Origin: Nisaea sp. | Lineage (GTDB): Bacteria > Pseudomonadota > Alphaproteobacteria > Thalassobaculales > Thalassobaculaceae | Direction: 5' to 3' | Assembly: GCF_034670185.1 (NCBI RefSeq) | Contig: NZ_JAXMNY010000001.1 | Coordinates: 186,001-250,000, forward strand | Length of the DNA stretch: 64,000 bases | Shown here: in pieces, positions 25,796 to 35,700 of the stretch | Position numbering within the stretch: the stretch's first letter is position 1 | Layout: every line of letters starts with the position of its first letter | Program-made: the position numbers and the translations under genes | Notes under the pieces: model-generated | Told to the model about the DNA's origin: nothing | The model's input: the letters and a program-made list of their open reading frames with translations, nothing else | Database searches by the model: none

Positions 25796-26437
25796 CTAAT
25801 CGGGATCGGTTTGGTGCACCCGGTAGGCATGCTTCTTCCAGATCACCCAGATGCTCTCGAAGCGACCCGTGCCGGCCCTTGTCGCGCCGGCAAATGACGC
25901 GATCACCTGTGCATGAACGCCGCCCCAGTCTTCCAGATTGAGGTAGATTGCCAGATTTACCGGATCCGAATAGCTTTTCGCGAGTTTGCGAGCGACGGCG
26001 TTTCTGAGCCAATCACAAGTATTTTGAACGGCCTCCTTCGGCGTCGGAAGCGGCTCAAGATCAACGTTTTCGAGATCGACCTCGTCGTCGCGAACGCCCA
26101 GATACTCCACGCCGCGCCGCCGACCGGGTTGGTCGGCCTCGACCATCTCGAACTGCTGAACGATCCCGTTCGACAACTTGATCTCGAAATCGGGCCACTG
26201 GTCGTCGACAAGATGGATTTTCGAGATGGGCAGACCCGACGTCGTTCCAAACACTGATGCGACGTAGGCGTCTCGGAGGAAGGCAAGGCCACCTTGGTTG
26301 AACAAGGTTTCGGGGGGAACCCGCTCGGCAATCGACTCCCATACAGCCGCAAACTCCTCCGGCGATCTCCATACCACGAGCTCGTCCTGAATTCGTCGCA
26401 GTTCGTCTGGCCCTATGCGTACGGACAAGTTGGTCAT
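25796..26437 (-). CDS. Hypothetical partner of HEPN-like protein (213 aa)
   Basis: Second gene of a two-gene operon; its ATG overlaps the stop of the HEPN/MltR-like gene by 4 bases. The protein has a helical N-terminal half (DELRRIQDELVVWRSPEEFAAVW) and a core with PDFEIKL (residues 82-88) and QQFEMVEAD (95-102), then a basic GRRRG loop and a strand LAIYLNLEDWGG. The D/E placements hint at a restriction-endonuclease-like fold without the usual lysine, so it may be a degenerate nuclease or a binding protein. Family not recognised with confidence. Confidence 0.6.
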   Translation of the reverse strand: MTNLSVRIGPDELRRIQDELVVWRSPEEFAAVWESIAERVPPETLFNQGGLAFLRDAYVASVFGTTSGLPISKIHLVDDQWPDFEIKLSNGIVQQFEMVEADQPGRRRGVEYLGVRDDEVDLENVDLEPLPTPKEAVQNTCDWLRNAVARKLAKSYSDPVNLAIYLNLEDWGGVHAQVIASFAGATRAGTGRFESIWVIWKKHAYRVHQTDPD

Positions 26438-27108
26438 TCGCCGCCTTCTGTGTCGGCTGCGGGATATGTCGTGATGGCACCATCTGGCGGGAGATAGACG
26501 TCGGCCGTGGACGTCACGGTCTCCTTGCCCGGCAACGTCAACACGTACTGCTTGGCAATGACTGTCGCCTGGTCCCCGGTCAATTGCCGGTGCCGGCGTA
26601 TCCGCGCGTGCATGAGTTCCGCGAGTCCCAAGCAGAGGTTGACGATGTACCTGTCTCGAGCAGTGTCGACGGGACCGATTTTTTCGGCGAGATCGCCCAT
26701 GTCATCGGGATTTGGATAGAAGCCCCGACCTTCGTGTAGCGTCAGTTTCGCCAGCGCGGCCGAAAGTTTCTGCGACGGATCGGACAGCATCGCGCCGAGG
26801 TCATGAGCGAGCTTGTTCCGCACAGTGTTGAGCGCGAGCAACGCTTCGTGGAGCGGCTTCTCGATGGCCTCAAGCAGATAGAGCATGTCGATCTGAGCGG
26901 CGATGGTATCGAGCTTACCGCCAACGTTCGTGAGCTTGCCTTGTATGGACAGATCCTTACGGGTCCAGCGCAAGAGGGTCTTGAGGACCGCATCCTCCAG
27001 GAGCGTTCCACCGAGGATCACGGCCTCATGGTCGCTCCCGCTCTCCATGATCCGGACGACGGTCTCCAGATGCTGATTGCCTTCGCCCGTGAATATCGAC
27101 CAGGTCAT
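26434..27108 (-). CDS. HEPN-fold, MltR-like protein
   Basis: A 224-aa all-helical protein resembling MltR/DUF4145-type HEPN domains: HEAVILGGTLLEDAVLKTLLRW, a middle helix DTIAAQIDMLYLL, and NTVRNKLAHD. The RNKLAH segment (R97 to H102) is the Rx4-6H motif that forms the ribonuclease site in HEPN toxins and defence proteins. The C-terminal 80 residues carry a further helix (LMHARIRRHRQLTG) and a strand-rich tail. Start ATG at 27108 has a strong GAGGAGG site. Translationally coupled to the 213-aa partner; toxin-antitoxin or anti-phage pair is inference. Confidence 0.65.
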   Translation of the reverse strand: MTWSIFTGEGNQHLETVVRIMESGSDHEAVILGGTLLEDAVLKTLLRWTRKDLSIQGKLTNVGGKLDTIAAQIDMLYLLEAIEKPLHEALLALNTVRNKLAHDLGAMLSDPSQKLSAALAKLTLHEGRGFYPNPDDMGDLAEKIGPVDTARDRYIVNLCLGLAELMHARIRRHRQLTGDQATVIAKQYVLTLPGKETVTSTADVYLPPDGAITTYPAADTEGGE

Positions 27109-27354
27109 TTGCCTCCTCGCAAGCCATTAGAGATCACGTTAAGCACAAGGTCGAGCAACCCCGAGAGAAGCATTCGCATGACATCGCTCTCCTTGCAAAC
27201 TAGTTAGCCAACTGATTTTCTAGCAGACATACGACTCGACAAATGCCGCGCCCTTTGGAGTGATATTTCCTATGGCGTATCAGGCGAAACGCGACGGACA
27301 TGCATTCCATGGAACGGCAGAGATATCCGCGCTCAACACCGCATCGGTCGCCTT

Positions 27355-27423
27355 GAACGTCCGCTTCCCATCCTGCAGATCCAGATGGCCTATTCGGCAG
27401 GCCGCGACCCAAAGCGGACGTTC
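27355..27423. repeat. Intergenic repeat with 12-bp inverted arms
   Basis: GAACGTCCGCTT (27355-27366) and AAGCGGACGTTC (27412-27423) flank 45 bases containing GATGGCCTATTCGG. The left arm plus CCCA recurs exactly at 42704-42719, and the inner 14-mer recurs at 38332-38345. The surrounding gap 27109-27574 has no gene; its last 80 bases are AT-rich and probably carry the promoter of the PAS gene. Confidence 0.7.
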
Positions 27424-27574
27424 GACACCTTCGTGAGGATTCCGCTCGGAGCCGACGGCTCGTCAAATACCCACGGATAGAGAACACACTCTATTATTTA
27501 ATAAGTTTTTAATTAATCTAATCCATAAGTTTATTCGTAACATCTCTAAAGGTCGACGGATTAGGGGGGGTAAA

Positions 27575-28096
27575 TTGCAGTTCTCAGGTAAAGAAGTGTT
27601 TTTTGATCGCGATGATCTCATCGTGAGTAAAACAGATCCACAAGGCCGACTCACATACGTTAACCATACATTTCTGGATATAGCTGAATATTCGGAAGAA
27701 GAGTGTGTCGGCCAACAACACAACATGATCCGCAACCCGAACATGCCGAGGGCGATATTCGAGTTGTTGTGGAAAACCATCGCCAGCGGCGAGGAAATCT
27801 TCGCCTACGTGGTCAATGCAACCAAATCAGGCGGTCATTATTGGGTGATCGCCCACGTGACGCCCAGCATCGTGAACGGGCAGATCGTCGGCTACCATTC
27901 GACACGCCGTGTGCCGAACGGTGAAACCATTCGCACCACCATCATGCCACTCTACGACCGTCTCCAGTCGGTCGAGAAATCCAACTCGCTGAAAAAGGAT
28001 GCGCTCGCCGCATCGGTTGGCGCCCTCAACGACATGCTGAGGGAAAAAGGCGTGACATATAATGAGTTCATTTCAAACCTGATGAAGAGTGACTGA
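27575..28096 (+). CDS. Aer-like PAS domain protein
   Basis: A 173-aa soluble protein with one N-terminal PAS domain of the aerotaxis-receptor type (residues 8-125; DLIVSKTDPQGRLTYVNHTFLDIAEYSEEE, shown in part: RLTYVNHTFLDIAEYSEEE; then HNMIRNPNMPRAIFELLW) and a helical tail. The HN.IRNPDMP-type segment is characteristic of Aer/PAS sensors that bind FAD or haem. No transmitter domain follows, but the next gene, almost overlapping, is a soluble chemoreceptor, so the two probably form a split Aer-like redox receptor. Start is TTG at 27575 after a G-rich site. Confidence 0.8.
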   Translation: MQFSGKEVFFDRDDLIVSKTDPQGRLTYVNHTFLDIAEYSEEECVGQQHNMIRNPNMPRAIFELLWKTIASGEEIFAYVVNATKSGGHYWVIAHVTPSIVNGQIVGYHSTRRVPNGETIRTTIMPLYDRLQSVEKSNSLKKDALAASVGALNDMLREKGVTYNEFISNLMKSD

Positions 28097-28097
28097 C

Positions 28098-29225
28098 ATG
28101 TTTATGCGCAACAGCAAGTCCACGAATGGGTCATCCGCCACCATCAGCGACGAAAAAATCGGCGAAATACTGGACGTTCTCGAAAAGGTTTGCCGCGGCG
28201 ATTTCGAAGCGCGGGTCAAAAACGTCACGACGGTCCAGGGCCGAGAGAGAGAACTCAGCGTCAAGATCAACGAGATGATCGACCGCTCCGATGCCTACGT
28301 GCGCGAGTCCAAGGCGTGCCTCGGCTTCATTGCGAAAAACCAGTATTTTCGAAGGATTTCAGAGAACGGCATGCTCGGAGCGTACCGGGAAGCTTCGCAA
28401 GCAATCAACGTGGCCGCCGACGGCGTTGAAGAGAAGATGAACCAGTTTGGTGAAATGGTGGGCTCCATTGCCGGGGCGGCACGAGATCTCAAAGAAAATT
28501 CCGGAACGCTGCAGGGAGCCGCCACCATGGCGAGCGATCGCGTCGGTGCTGTTGCGGCAGCAGCAGAAGAGGCTGGAACCAATACCCAAACCGTAGCCGC
28601 GTCTGCAGAGCAATTGAACGCCTCCATTCAGGAGATCAACCATCAGGTCGCTGAGTCGAGCACGATGGCGGCCGACGCCAAAGACCGTGCCGGCGAAGCT
28701 AACGCGTTGATTGGAGGGCTCTCGGAAGCCTCCGAAAAAATTGGCGGCGTTGTCAAACTGATCAACGACATCGCCGGGCAAACCAATCTGCTGGCACTCA
28801 ATGCCACCATCGAGGCGGCCAGGGCCGGAGATGCCGGAAAGGGTTTCGCGGTCGTGGCCGCGGAAGTCAAGGGGTTGGCCGGACAGACGGCGATAGCGAC
28901 TGATGAAATCAAAAAGCAGATCGATGATATTCAGGAATCCACCCGGCACGCTGTCAGGGCAATCAACGAGATTACCGAGAAGGTCACGATTTTCAGCGAC
29001 GTAACGACATCCATATCGGCGGCCGTCGAGGAACAGGGCGCAGCCACTCAGGAAATCACCCGTAATGTTCAAGAGACGTCGGCAGGCGTCAGGGAGGTGT
29101 CGGAGAGTATCGTCTCGGTCAGTAGCAATGTCGATCAGGTGAACGACGTGAGCGGAAAACTCTCTACCGTTGCAGAAGGCCTATCGGGGCAAGCCGACGC
29201 TCTGGCCAAAGTCCTTCAGAATTAG
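28098..29225 (+). CDS. Soluble methyl-accepting chemotaxis protein
   Basis: A 375-aa cytoplasmic chemoreceptor without membrane helices. Residues 1-115 carry a HAMP-like/helical segment (KIGEILDVLEKVCRGDFEARV), followed by the signalling coiled coil with the hairpin tip INDIAGQTNLLALNATIEAA and RAGDAGKGFAVVAAEVKGLA. It starts 1 base after the PAS gene stop (ATG at 28098; an upstream GTG at 28089 would overlap). The pair likely forms one receptor unit. No cheA/W/R/B is nearby. Confidence 0.9.
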   Translation: MFMRNSKSTNGSSATISDEKIGEILDVLEKVCRGDFEARVKNVTTVQGRERELSVKINEMIDRSDAYVRESKACLGFIAKNQYFRRISENGMLGAYREASQAINVAADGVEEKMNQFGEMVGSIAGAARDLKENSGTLQGAATMASDRVGAVAAAAEEAGTNTQTVAASAEQLNASIQEINHQVAESSTMAADAKDRAGEANALIGGLSEASEKIGGVVKLINDIAGQTNLLALNATIEAARAGDAGKGFAVVAAEVKGLAGQTAIATDEIKKQIDDIQESTRHAVRAINEITEKVTIFSDVTTSISAAVEEQGAATQEITRNVQETSAGVREVSESIVSVSSNVDQVNDVSGKLSTVAEGLSGQADALAKVLQN

Positions 29226-29343
29226 TCCACGATCCAAATCGCGAGTGCGCTCGATCCGGAGCAATATAGCTTGGTTACCGTCATTCCGGTTTAGCCAATT
29301 GCCGGCGCATCGCCTTGCGAGATACCGACTTCGGTAGAGCTTA

Positions 29344-29649
29344 ATGCATGACAAATTCAAACACCGAGTGGCACGCATCAACGATGAACGGCGCACGTCA
29401 ATTAGGAACAAACTCAATGATGCGACAGTTGAACTTGAGAGGCTGGAAGCGGAACTGGTCGAGACCGGACTGTATAAGACCTTTCCCGTAACCCGTGAGT
29501 TCTTGATTGCCATCGTTGCGCTTCGTCACGAACTGCGACATTGGCATCAGACAAGCGGCACCGCGCCTGACGCGATCGACCTTCTCAAAAGGATTGAGGC
29601 CATAATGCAAAACATAGTCGCTAACTTGGCTCCGGCCATGGAGGAGTAG
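29344..29649 (+). CDS. Small helical hypothetical protein (101 aa)
   Basis: Charged, mainly alpha-helical (RRTSIRNKLNDATVELERLEAELVETGLY, shown in part: NKLNDATVELERLEAEL; then ALRHELRHWHQ and IDLLKRIEAIMQNIVANL). No family recognised. It sits between the chemoreceptor and the EAL gene in the same direction, so it may be a small component of this signalling cluster, for example a histidine-containing helical bundle, though no canonical Hpt motif is present. Confidence 0.55.
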   Translation: MHDKFKHRVARINDERRTSIRNKLNDATVELERLEAELVETGLYKTFPVTREFLIAIVALRHELRHWHQTSGTAPDAIDLLKRIEAIMQNIVANLAPAMEE

Positions 29650-29752
29650 GATTGTAATGCTCGGTATTGATCAGCCAATCGAATATGCTTGGCCCGACAG
29701 GGGCCCTCGCGCCCCTCTCGGCCGGATTTGAGCGCCTTCAAGTTTATTGAAC

Positions 29753-31633
29753 ATGTGCGTCAGCAACATCAACACAACCACGCTTGACGAGCTTGCCGCT
29801 CCTTTGCACCCGAAGGAAGCGGAACGCCTCGCGGAACTCAAACGAACCGGGCTTTTGGACACTCTGGCCGATTGCCGAATTGACCGCATCACCGAACTGG
29901 TCTCGCGGACGCTCAAGGTGCCCACGGTTCTGTTCAGTCTTGTCGACGAAGACCGTCAATGGTTCAAATCCATGTGCGGATTCGAAATCCGGGAAATAAG
30001 GCGTGAGGTCGCCTTTTGCGCGCATGCAATTCTTGAACGGAAGCCATTCCTGATCGTTCCGGACGCTCGGGAAGACGCGCGTTTCGCCAAGAATCCGTTA
30101 GTGACGGGCGCTCCTCATATCAGGGCTTATTGTGGAAGACCTATCCGGTCCCCCTCCGGCCTGCCAATCGGGACGTTGTGTGCCATCGACTACGCTCCCC
30201 GTATATTCGATGAAGACTTCCTGGGGAGCTTCGATCTTTTCGCGGGATTAGTCGAACATGAAATCTACCGATCAATTTCGGGCGAACTCGTCAGCGCCCG
30301 TCCCGGGGAAACCGGGCGCGGAAACCTGCAATCAGGCGACCTTCTGAAGAGCAATGAGCAGTTTGAGGCGACAATCAAGGAGCTGGTCGCGTTCAATCGG
30401 GACACCGCTTTTTGTTGCCTGCAAATCGGCATTCCAAAACTGGGCAACATTGCGCGTAATTTCGGAACAACTGCAGCAGATGAGGTCGTCTCTAAAATTG
30501 CCGATTCCATAAAGGTCGCCTTGCGAGACAGGGAACACGTTATCGGCCGCGGCGCCTTTTGCGACATCGTCGCCATTTGTGGGTTTACCAACACAAAAGA
30601 CACACTCGATTTCGTGCTTGAGGACATCGAAAGCGCGATAGGCACGCAGGTGCTCACATGCGTCGGCTCCATCCAGACCCCTGTTCGGGTCGGCGCGGAT
30701 ATTTTAAACGCGGGCGACCAGGAAATTCATACCGTTTTCTGGAATGCCCGAACGGCACACGACGCCATTATCACTATGGAACCGGGCGTTCACGGCAAAC
30801 TCTTCACTACCGGCATGGCCGAGACCGTACGATTGCTGCAGTCGGTGATGCGCGACCTGCCCGCCGCGATTTCCAAGGGGCAGATCGAGCTGTTCTTTCA
30901 GCCCAAGATCGATGTTTCGAGCTCTCGTATCTGCTCCGTCGAATCCCTGTTGCGCTGGCAACACCCGGAACATGGATGGTTGCCTCCGATCAAGATCATC
31001 GAGGCGGCAAGAGTGATCGGTATTGAACGAGAGCTGGACAATTACATCATCCGGCAGGCCTGCTTCCAGTTCATGAAGTGGCGCCGAAGTGAGCTTAAAA
31101 TAGACACCATTTCGGTCAATATCTCGTCCCATGGTCTTTTGCGGCCCGATTTCGTCGAGGACCTGGCAACGATCATCTCCGAAACGCGGATCAACCCTGT
31201 TCATCTTGAGATTGAGATCCTGGAGGATTCTTTAATCGTGAATTTTGAGGAGACGGTCGCGCTTCTGGCCGAGTTGCGCCATCTCGGAGTCAAAATCAGC
31301 CTGGACGATTTTGGTACAGGTCAATCATCACTCTCTTATCTCCAGAAGCTCCCACTGGATATTATCAAGATCGACCGCGAATTTTTCAAAGACATCCTGG
31401 ATGACCCGAGAAAGTGCGCTCTGGCCCGTCAGATAATAAATTTAGGGAAAACGCTTGGTCTTAAGACCGTTGCCGAAGGCATCGAGACAGCCGGTCAGTA
31501 TAAAATCATGCAATCGTGCCAATGCGACATGATCCAGGGTTATTTCTTTTCGCGACCACTGCCAGCAACAGCCTTCGAAGCTCTGTACCGGCGTAACGGC
31601 GGCGAACTTCAGCCCCAAGACCTGTCCGACTAG
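29753..31633 (+). CDS. GAF-degenerate GGDEF-EAL c-di-GMP phosphodiesterase
   Basis: A 626-aa protein: GAF domain (residues 20-175, LVDEDRQWFKSMCG, FCAHAILERKPFLIVPDAR), a degenerate GGDEF domain (signature reads GRGAF, so no cyclase activity is expected) and a C-terminal EAL domain. EAL catalytic residues are all visible: ESLLRW, SVNISS, LEIEILE, LDDFGTGQSSLSYL, IIKIDREF, AEGIE and QGYFFSRPLP. It should hydrolyse c-di-GMP to pGpG, with GAF and GGDEF as sensory or regulatory domains. Confidence 0.92.
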   Translation: MCVSNINTTTLDELAAPLHPKEAERLAELKRTGLLDTLADCRIDRITELVSRTLKVPTVLFSLVDEDRQWFKSMCGFEIREIRREVAFCAHAILERKPFLIVPDAREDARFAKNPLVTGAPHIRAYCGRPIRSPSGLPIGTLCAIDYAPRIFDEDFLGSFDLFAGLVEHEIYRSISGELVSARPGETGRGNLQSGDLLKSNEQFEATIKELVAFNRDTAFCCLQIGIPKLGNIARNFGTTAADEVVSKIADSIKVALRDREHVIGRGAFCDIVAICGFTNTKDTLDFVLEDIESAIGTQVLTCVGSIQTPVRVGADILNAGDQEIHTVFWNARTAHDAIITMEPGVHGKLFTTGMAETVRLLQSVMRDLPAAISKGQIELFFQPKIDVSSSRICSVESLLRWQHPEHGWLPPIKIIEAARVIGIERELDNYIIRQACFQFMKWRRSELKIDTISVNISSHGLLRPDFVEDLATIISETRINPVHLEIEILEDSLIVNFEETVALLAELRHLGVKISLDDFGTGQSSLSYLQKLPLDIIKIDREFFKDILDDPRKCALARQIINLGKTLGLKTVAEGIETAGQYKIMQSCQCDMIQGYFFSRPLPATAFEALYRRNGGELQPQDLSD

Positions 31634-31757
31634 CCAACTACCTCGCTTCTGAATCCGAATGGATGGGTGAACCGAGTGAACCGGACGTTTAAGGGTTTGT
31701 AAGCTTTTCGCATGCATAAAATTTATCTCACAATATTCGCGAAAAGGTGACGACCAA

Positions 31758-32681
31758 GTGACACAAGCGCTCGATGAGGTCACCCTCGATACTTCTGGGC
31801 TTTTCTATCGCGAGCTCATAAACAATACGGCCGATGCAATCGTGGCGATTGATTGCAGGCAGACACTCGTGTTTGCCAACCGAGCGTCGGAAGATCTTTT
31901 TGGTTACCACGCCGACGATATCCTCGGAAAGAATCTGGACATTCTTTTGCCATCCTGCTTCCGGGAAGTGCATGCCGCCTATGTTGACGGCTTCGCCAGT
32001 TCGTCGATCAATGCCCAATATATGGGGGACCGGAAAGGTCAGGTCGTTGGCCGCCACGCCGACGGTCGCGACCTCAAACTCGGCGCCACCATAGTGCGGA
32101 TTCAAAACGGCAAAGAAACTCTGTTCGCCGCAATCATGAGAGACATCGGCTGGCAAGTTGAGTTGGTCGACAAACTTACGGACATGGCAAGAGAAGATCC
32201 CCTGACCCGGCTCTTGAACCGCCGGAGCTTTGAGAAGCTCGCCAAAGCCGAGGAAAAGCGCGCCCAACGCGATAAAACGAGCCTGTCCTTTTTGTTTATC
32301 GATATCGACCATTTCAAGGACGTAAATGACAGACATGGGCACGGCGCTGGTGACGTGGTGCTCAAGGAACTTGGAAGAATTGCCAGTCAGTCTCTGCGAG
32401 GGATGGACCTTATTTGCCGATGGGGCGGAGGAGAATTTGTCGGCATTCTTCCGAACACCGATTTCGATGGCGCGAAAGCGGTCGCGGAGCGTATCCGGCG
32501 CGCCATTGAAGACAACCGGTTCATCCTACCCAGCGGCGCAAGCATTTCAGTCACCGCCAGCATTGGCATCAGCCACGCCGCGAATGACGCTGTTGACGTA
32601 AATAACCTGATCGAGAAGGCCGATAAAGCTCTGTACCAAGCAAAGCGGGCGGGCCGAAACCGCGTGTCGTTCGCCGGTTGA
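31758..32681 (+). CDS. PAS-GGDEF protein with mutated signature (GGGEF)
   Basis: A 307-aa PAS (15-130) plus GGDEF (140-305) protein. The signature reads G223-G-G-E-F: the third position, normally Asp or Glu and needed for metal binding and catalysis, is Gly (GGA codon at 32430-32432, one base from GAA). The inhibitory I-site RxxD is kept (R214-G-M-D217, five residues upstream) as are FFDIDHFK-like IDIDHFKDVND and the rest of the fold. It may therefore be a c-di-GMP receptor rather than an active cyclase; a sequencing error at one base would restore GGEEF. Confidence 0.88.
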   Translation: MTQALDEVTLDTSGLFYRELINNTADAIVAIDCRQTLVFANRASEDLFGYHADDILGKNLDILLPSCFREVHAAYVDGFASSSINAQYMGDRKGQVVGRHADGRDLKLGATIVRIQNGKETLFAAIMRDIGWQVELVDKLTDMAREDPLTRLLNRRSFEKLAKAEEKRAQRDKTSLSFLFIDIDHFKDVNDRHGHGAGDVVLKELGRIASQSLRGMDLICRWGGGEFVGILPNTDFDGAKAVAERIRRAIEDNRFILPSGASISVTASIGISHAANDAVDVNNLIEKADKALYQAKRAGRNRVSFAG

Positions 32682-32764
32682 CCGATGCGCAGTCTGGAAT
32701 ATTTCTCCAAGCTTGAAGACCGTAAAAAATCTCACGCCGCAGCCCCTCTCATGAAGAAGCCAGC

Positions 32765-35700
32765 ATGGAAAACACGAAAAACGAAATTACCGAAATGCGG
32801 AAGCGGTTTATCGCCCGGCTGACCGTCGAAATAGATGAGGTCGCGCAAGCTATTCCAGAAATTTGCACCGATGGGTACTCTCGTGAGGCGGTCCAGGATC
32901 TTCATAGAAAGATCCACAACATTGCGGGGAGCGCGGGGACATTTGGCCTGAATCCCATCACGGAACAGGCCCGCAAAGTCGAAAAAAACCTAATGAACAT
33001 TTTAGACCGGGATTCTTCGCCAACAAGCGCGGAATGGAATGCCATAAAAGAAGGCGTCGAGCGCATCGCACACCTATCGGAAAACCGAACGGTCTGGGAT
33101 GCACCGAGCCTTGAAGGGCCGGGCACCACCAGAGAAAGAGCTCACAATCCTCTCATCTACATCGTCGACGACAACGATGAAATAAATGGCCAGCTTGCTG
33201 CGGTCCTCCGGGAGCATCGCTACCGTGTAAGATCATTCTCGAATATCACAGACTTTTCTCGCGCACTCGCGCAGGAAAGTGAGGAAACACCGAACGCGAT
33301 CCTTTTGGATATCGTCTTCGGGGACCACGAACGCGCTGGTATTGAAAAACTCGAAGAAATTGCAGAAACCTGCCAAACGGACATTCCCATTATCATAATG
33401 TCCATGCGCGACGATCTCCCGGCAAGGCTCGAGACGCTCAGAGCCGGCGCGATCCGGTATCTCGGGAAACCGGTCGACACATCGTTACTTCTCCATGTTC
33501 TCGGCGACCTGACCGCCCGGGCGTCAGAAGATCCGTACAGAGTGCTTATGCTGGACGACGACAAAGTCCTGCTGGACCTTTATTCGCTACTTCTTGCCGG
33601 AGAAGGCATGGACGTCCGCTGTCTGGACGAGCCGATGCGGTTCTTTGAAGTCCTCGACGAGTTCGATCCCGACGTGGTTGTCCTGGACGTATACATGCCA
33701 GGTGCAACCGGTCCGGAACTGGCAGCGGTTTTGCGACAAAGACCCGGATATTCGGAGATACCGATCCTTTTCCTGTCGGGTGAGGACGACCTCAGCGTGC
33801 AACTTACGGCGCTTGGACTTGGTGGTGATGATTTTCTGTCGAAGCCAATCGAGAAAGAGCATCTGATCGCAGCGGTCAGCGCGCGAGCCAGACGCTGTCG
33901 TCAGAGCAAGGCAATGGCCAAACGGGTTCAGCAATTGCTTTACGAAAAGGAGCGTGAACATCTCGCGCTCAACCAGCATGCGATCGTAAGCATCGCGGAC
34001 CGGGCTGGGCGGATCACATATGTAAACGAAATGTTCTGCAGCGTCAGCGGATACGAAAGAGCAGAACTCCTTGGAGAAAATCACCGGATTGTCAAATCAG
34101 GTCAACATCCCGAAAGCTTTTACACGGAGTTATGGTCCACGATCTCCAAGGGGCAAATCTGGAACGGGGAAATCTGTAACAAACGCAAAGACGGCTCATT
34201 CTACTGGGTACAAGGAACGATCGTCCCTTTTCTGGATGGGAATGGAAAGCCTTATCAGTATGTGTCCGTTCGGACAGATGTAACCAAGGCAAAAGAAAAC
34301 CAGCTTAAAACCGATTTCAAAAACCGACTTCAAAAACGCATCAACGATTGCGCGGAGAATATCGTCTCCGCGAGTGCTGCCGAAATCGATCTGGCCATCC
34401 AGGACGCCATTGCCAAAATCGCAGAAGGTATTGGGGCGGAACGTGCGTATATCTTGCTTATTTCGGAAGACAAGCAACGTATGGAATGCACGTCGGAATG
34501 GTGCGCGGACGGCATAGCGCGCGCGCCGGATGACTTCCGAAACACCGAATACAGGATCGCACCGTGGTGGCGGAACGAAGTCGAGAAATATGGATTGTGT
34601 GTAGCTGCTTCAGTGAACAGTTTGCCGGCACAGGCCGAATATGAACGGACACAGCTATCAAAAGCTGATGTTCAATCTCACTGCTCTGTCTCACTTCGCA
34701 GTAATGGTCAAGTATTCGGTTTGATCGGTTTCGACACAGTTACGGAAGAACGCGATTGGAGCCTCGAGCAACTCGACATGCTCCCCGTTTTCGGCGGTAT
34801 TGTCGGCAGCGGGATGAAGCGCAAGCGCTCGGAGATCGCACTCGAACAGCACAAAGAACGGCTTCGCCGAGGGCAGATCTTCGCCAATATAGGGACCTGG
34901 GATTTCAACATCCAGACTGGGGAACTTTATTGGTCCGAACGGATAGCGCCACTGTTTGGATACCCTTCGGGAGACCTCAAGACCTCCTACGAGAATTTCC
35001 TGGAGGCCGTTCATCCCGAAGATCGCCAACTGGTGACCGACAGCGTGACCGCCTGCATTGAATCCGACGTGCCCTATGATATCGAACACCGGGTCGTTTG
35101 GCCGGATGGGACCACAAGATGGCTCTCCGAGCGCGGGGCTGTGGAACGCTCCGAAGACGGTGAGCCACTCCGGATGCTCGGCGTTGTTCAGGACATCCAT
35201 GATCGTAAGATGGCAGAGAAGGCATTGTCCGAGCGTGAGGTTCAACTCAGAGAAGCGCAAAGCCGCGCAAAATTGGGGAATTGGCGCCAGGACAAGACAA
35301 ATGATCAATTTGAGTGGTCGGACGAGACCTATCGGATATTCGGATATGAACCGGGGTCAATAAAGCCCTCTTTGTCGGTGTTTATGGAGCACATTCCTTT
35401 TGACGATCATGCGCTCGTGGAAGAAGCACAAAGATTATCCATAGAAACCGGGAAGTTTGATCTGATTCATCGCGTTCAACGGCCGGACGGAACCGTGATT
35501 CATGTGCACGAACTCGCCGGCGTCACGCATGACAGCGCCGGTCACATCATCGCCTTGACCGGGACCGTGCAGGACATTACGGATCGGATCGAAGCAGAAG
35601 ACGCTCTCATTGCGGCACGCGACGATGCCCAGCGCGCGAACCAAGCAAAGTCCGATTTCTTGTCCAGTATGAGCCACGAATTACGCACGCCGATGAACGC

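Noticed and set aside
25536..26012. 158-codon minus-strand frame overlapping the 213-aa gene and the IS3 remnant
   Set aside because: Out of frame with both supported features and low-quality, Arg-rich composition typical of a shadow frame.
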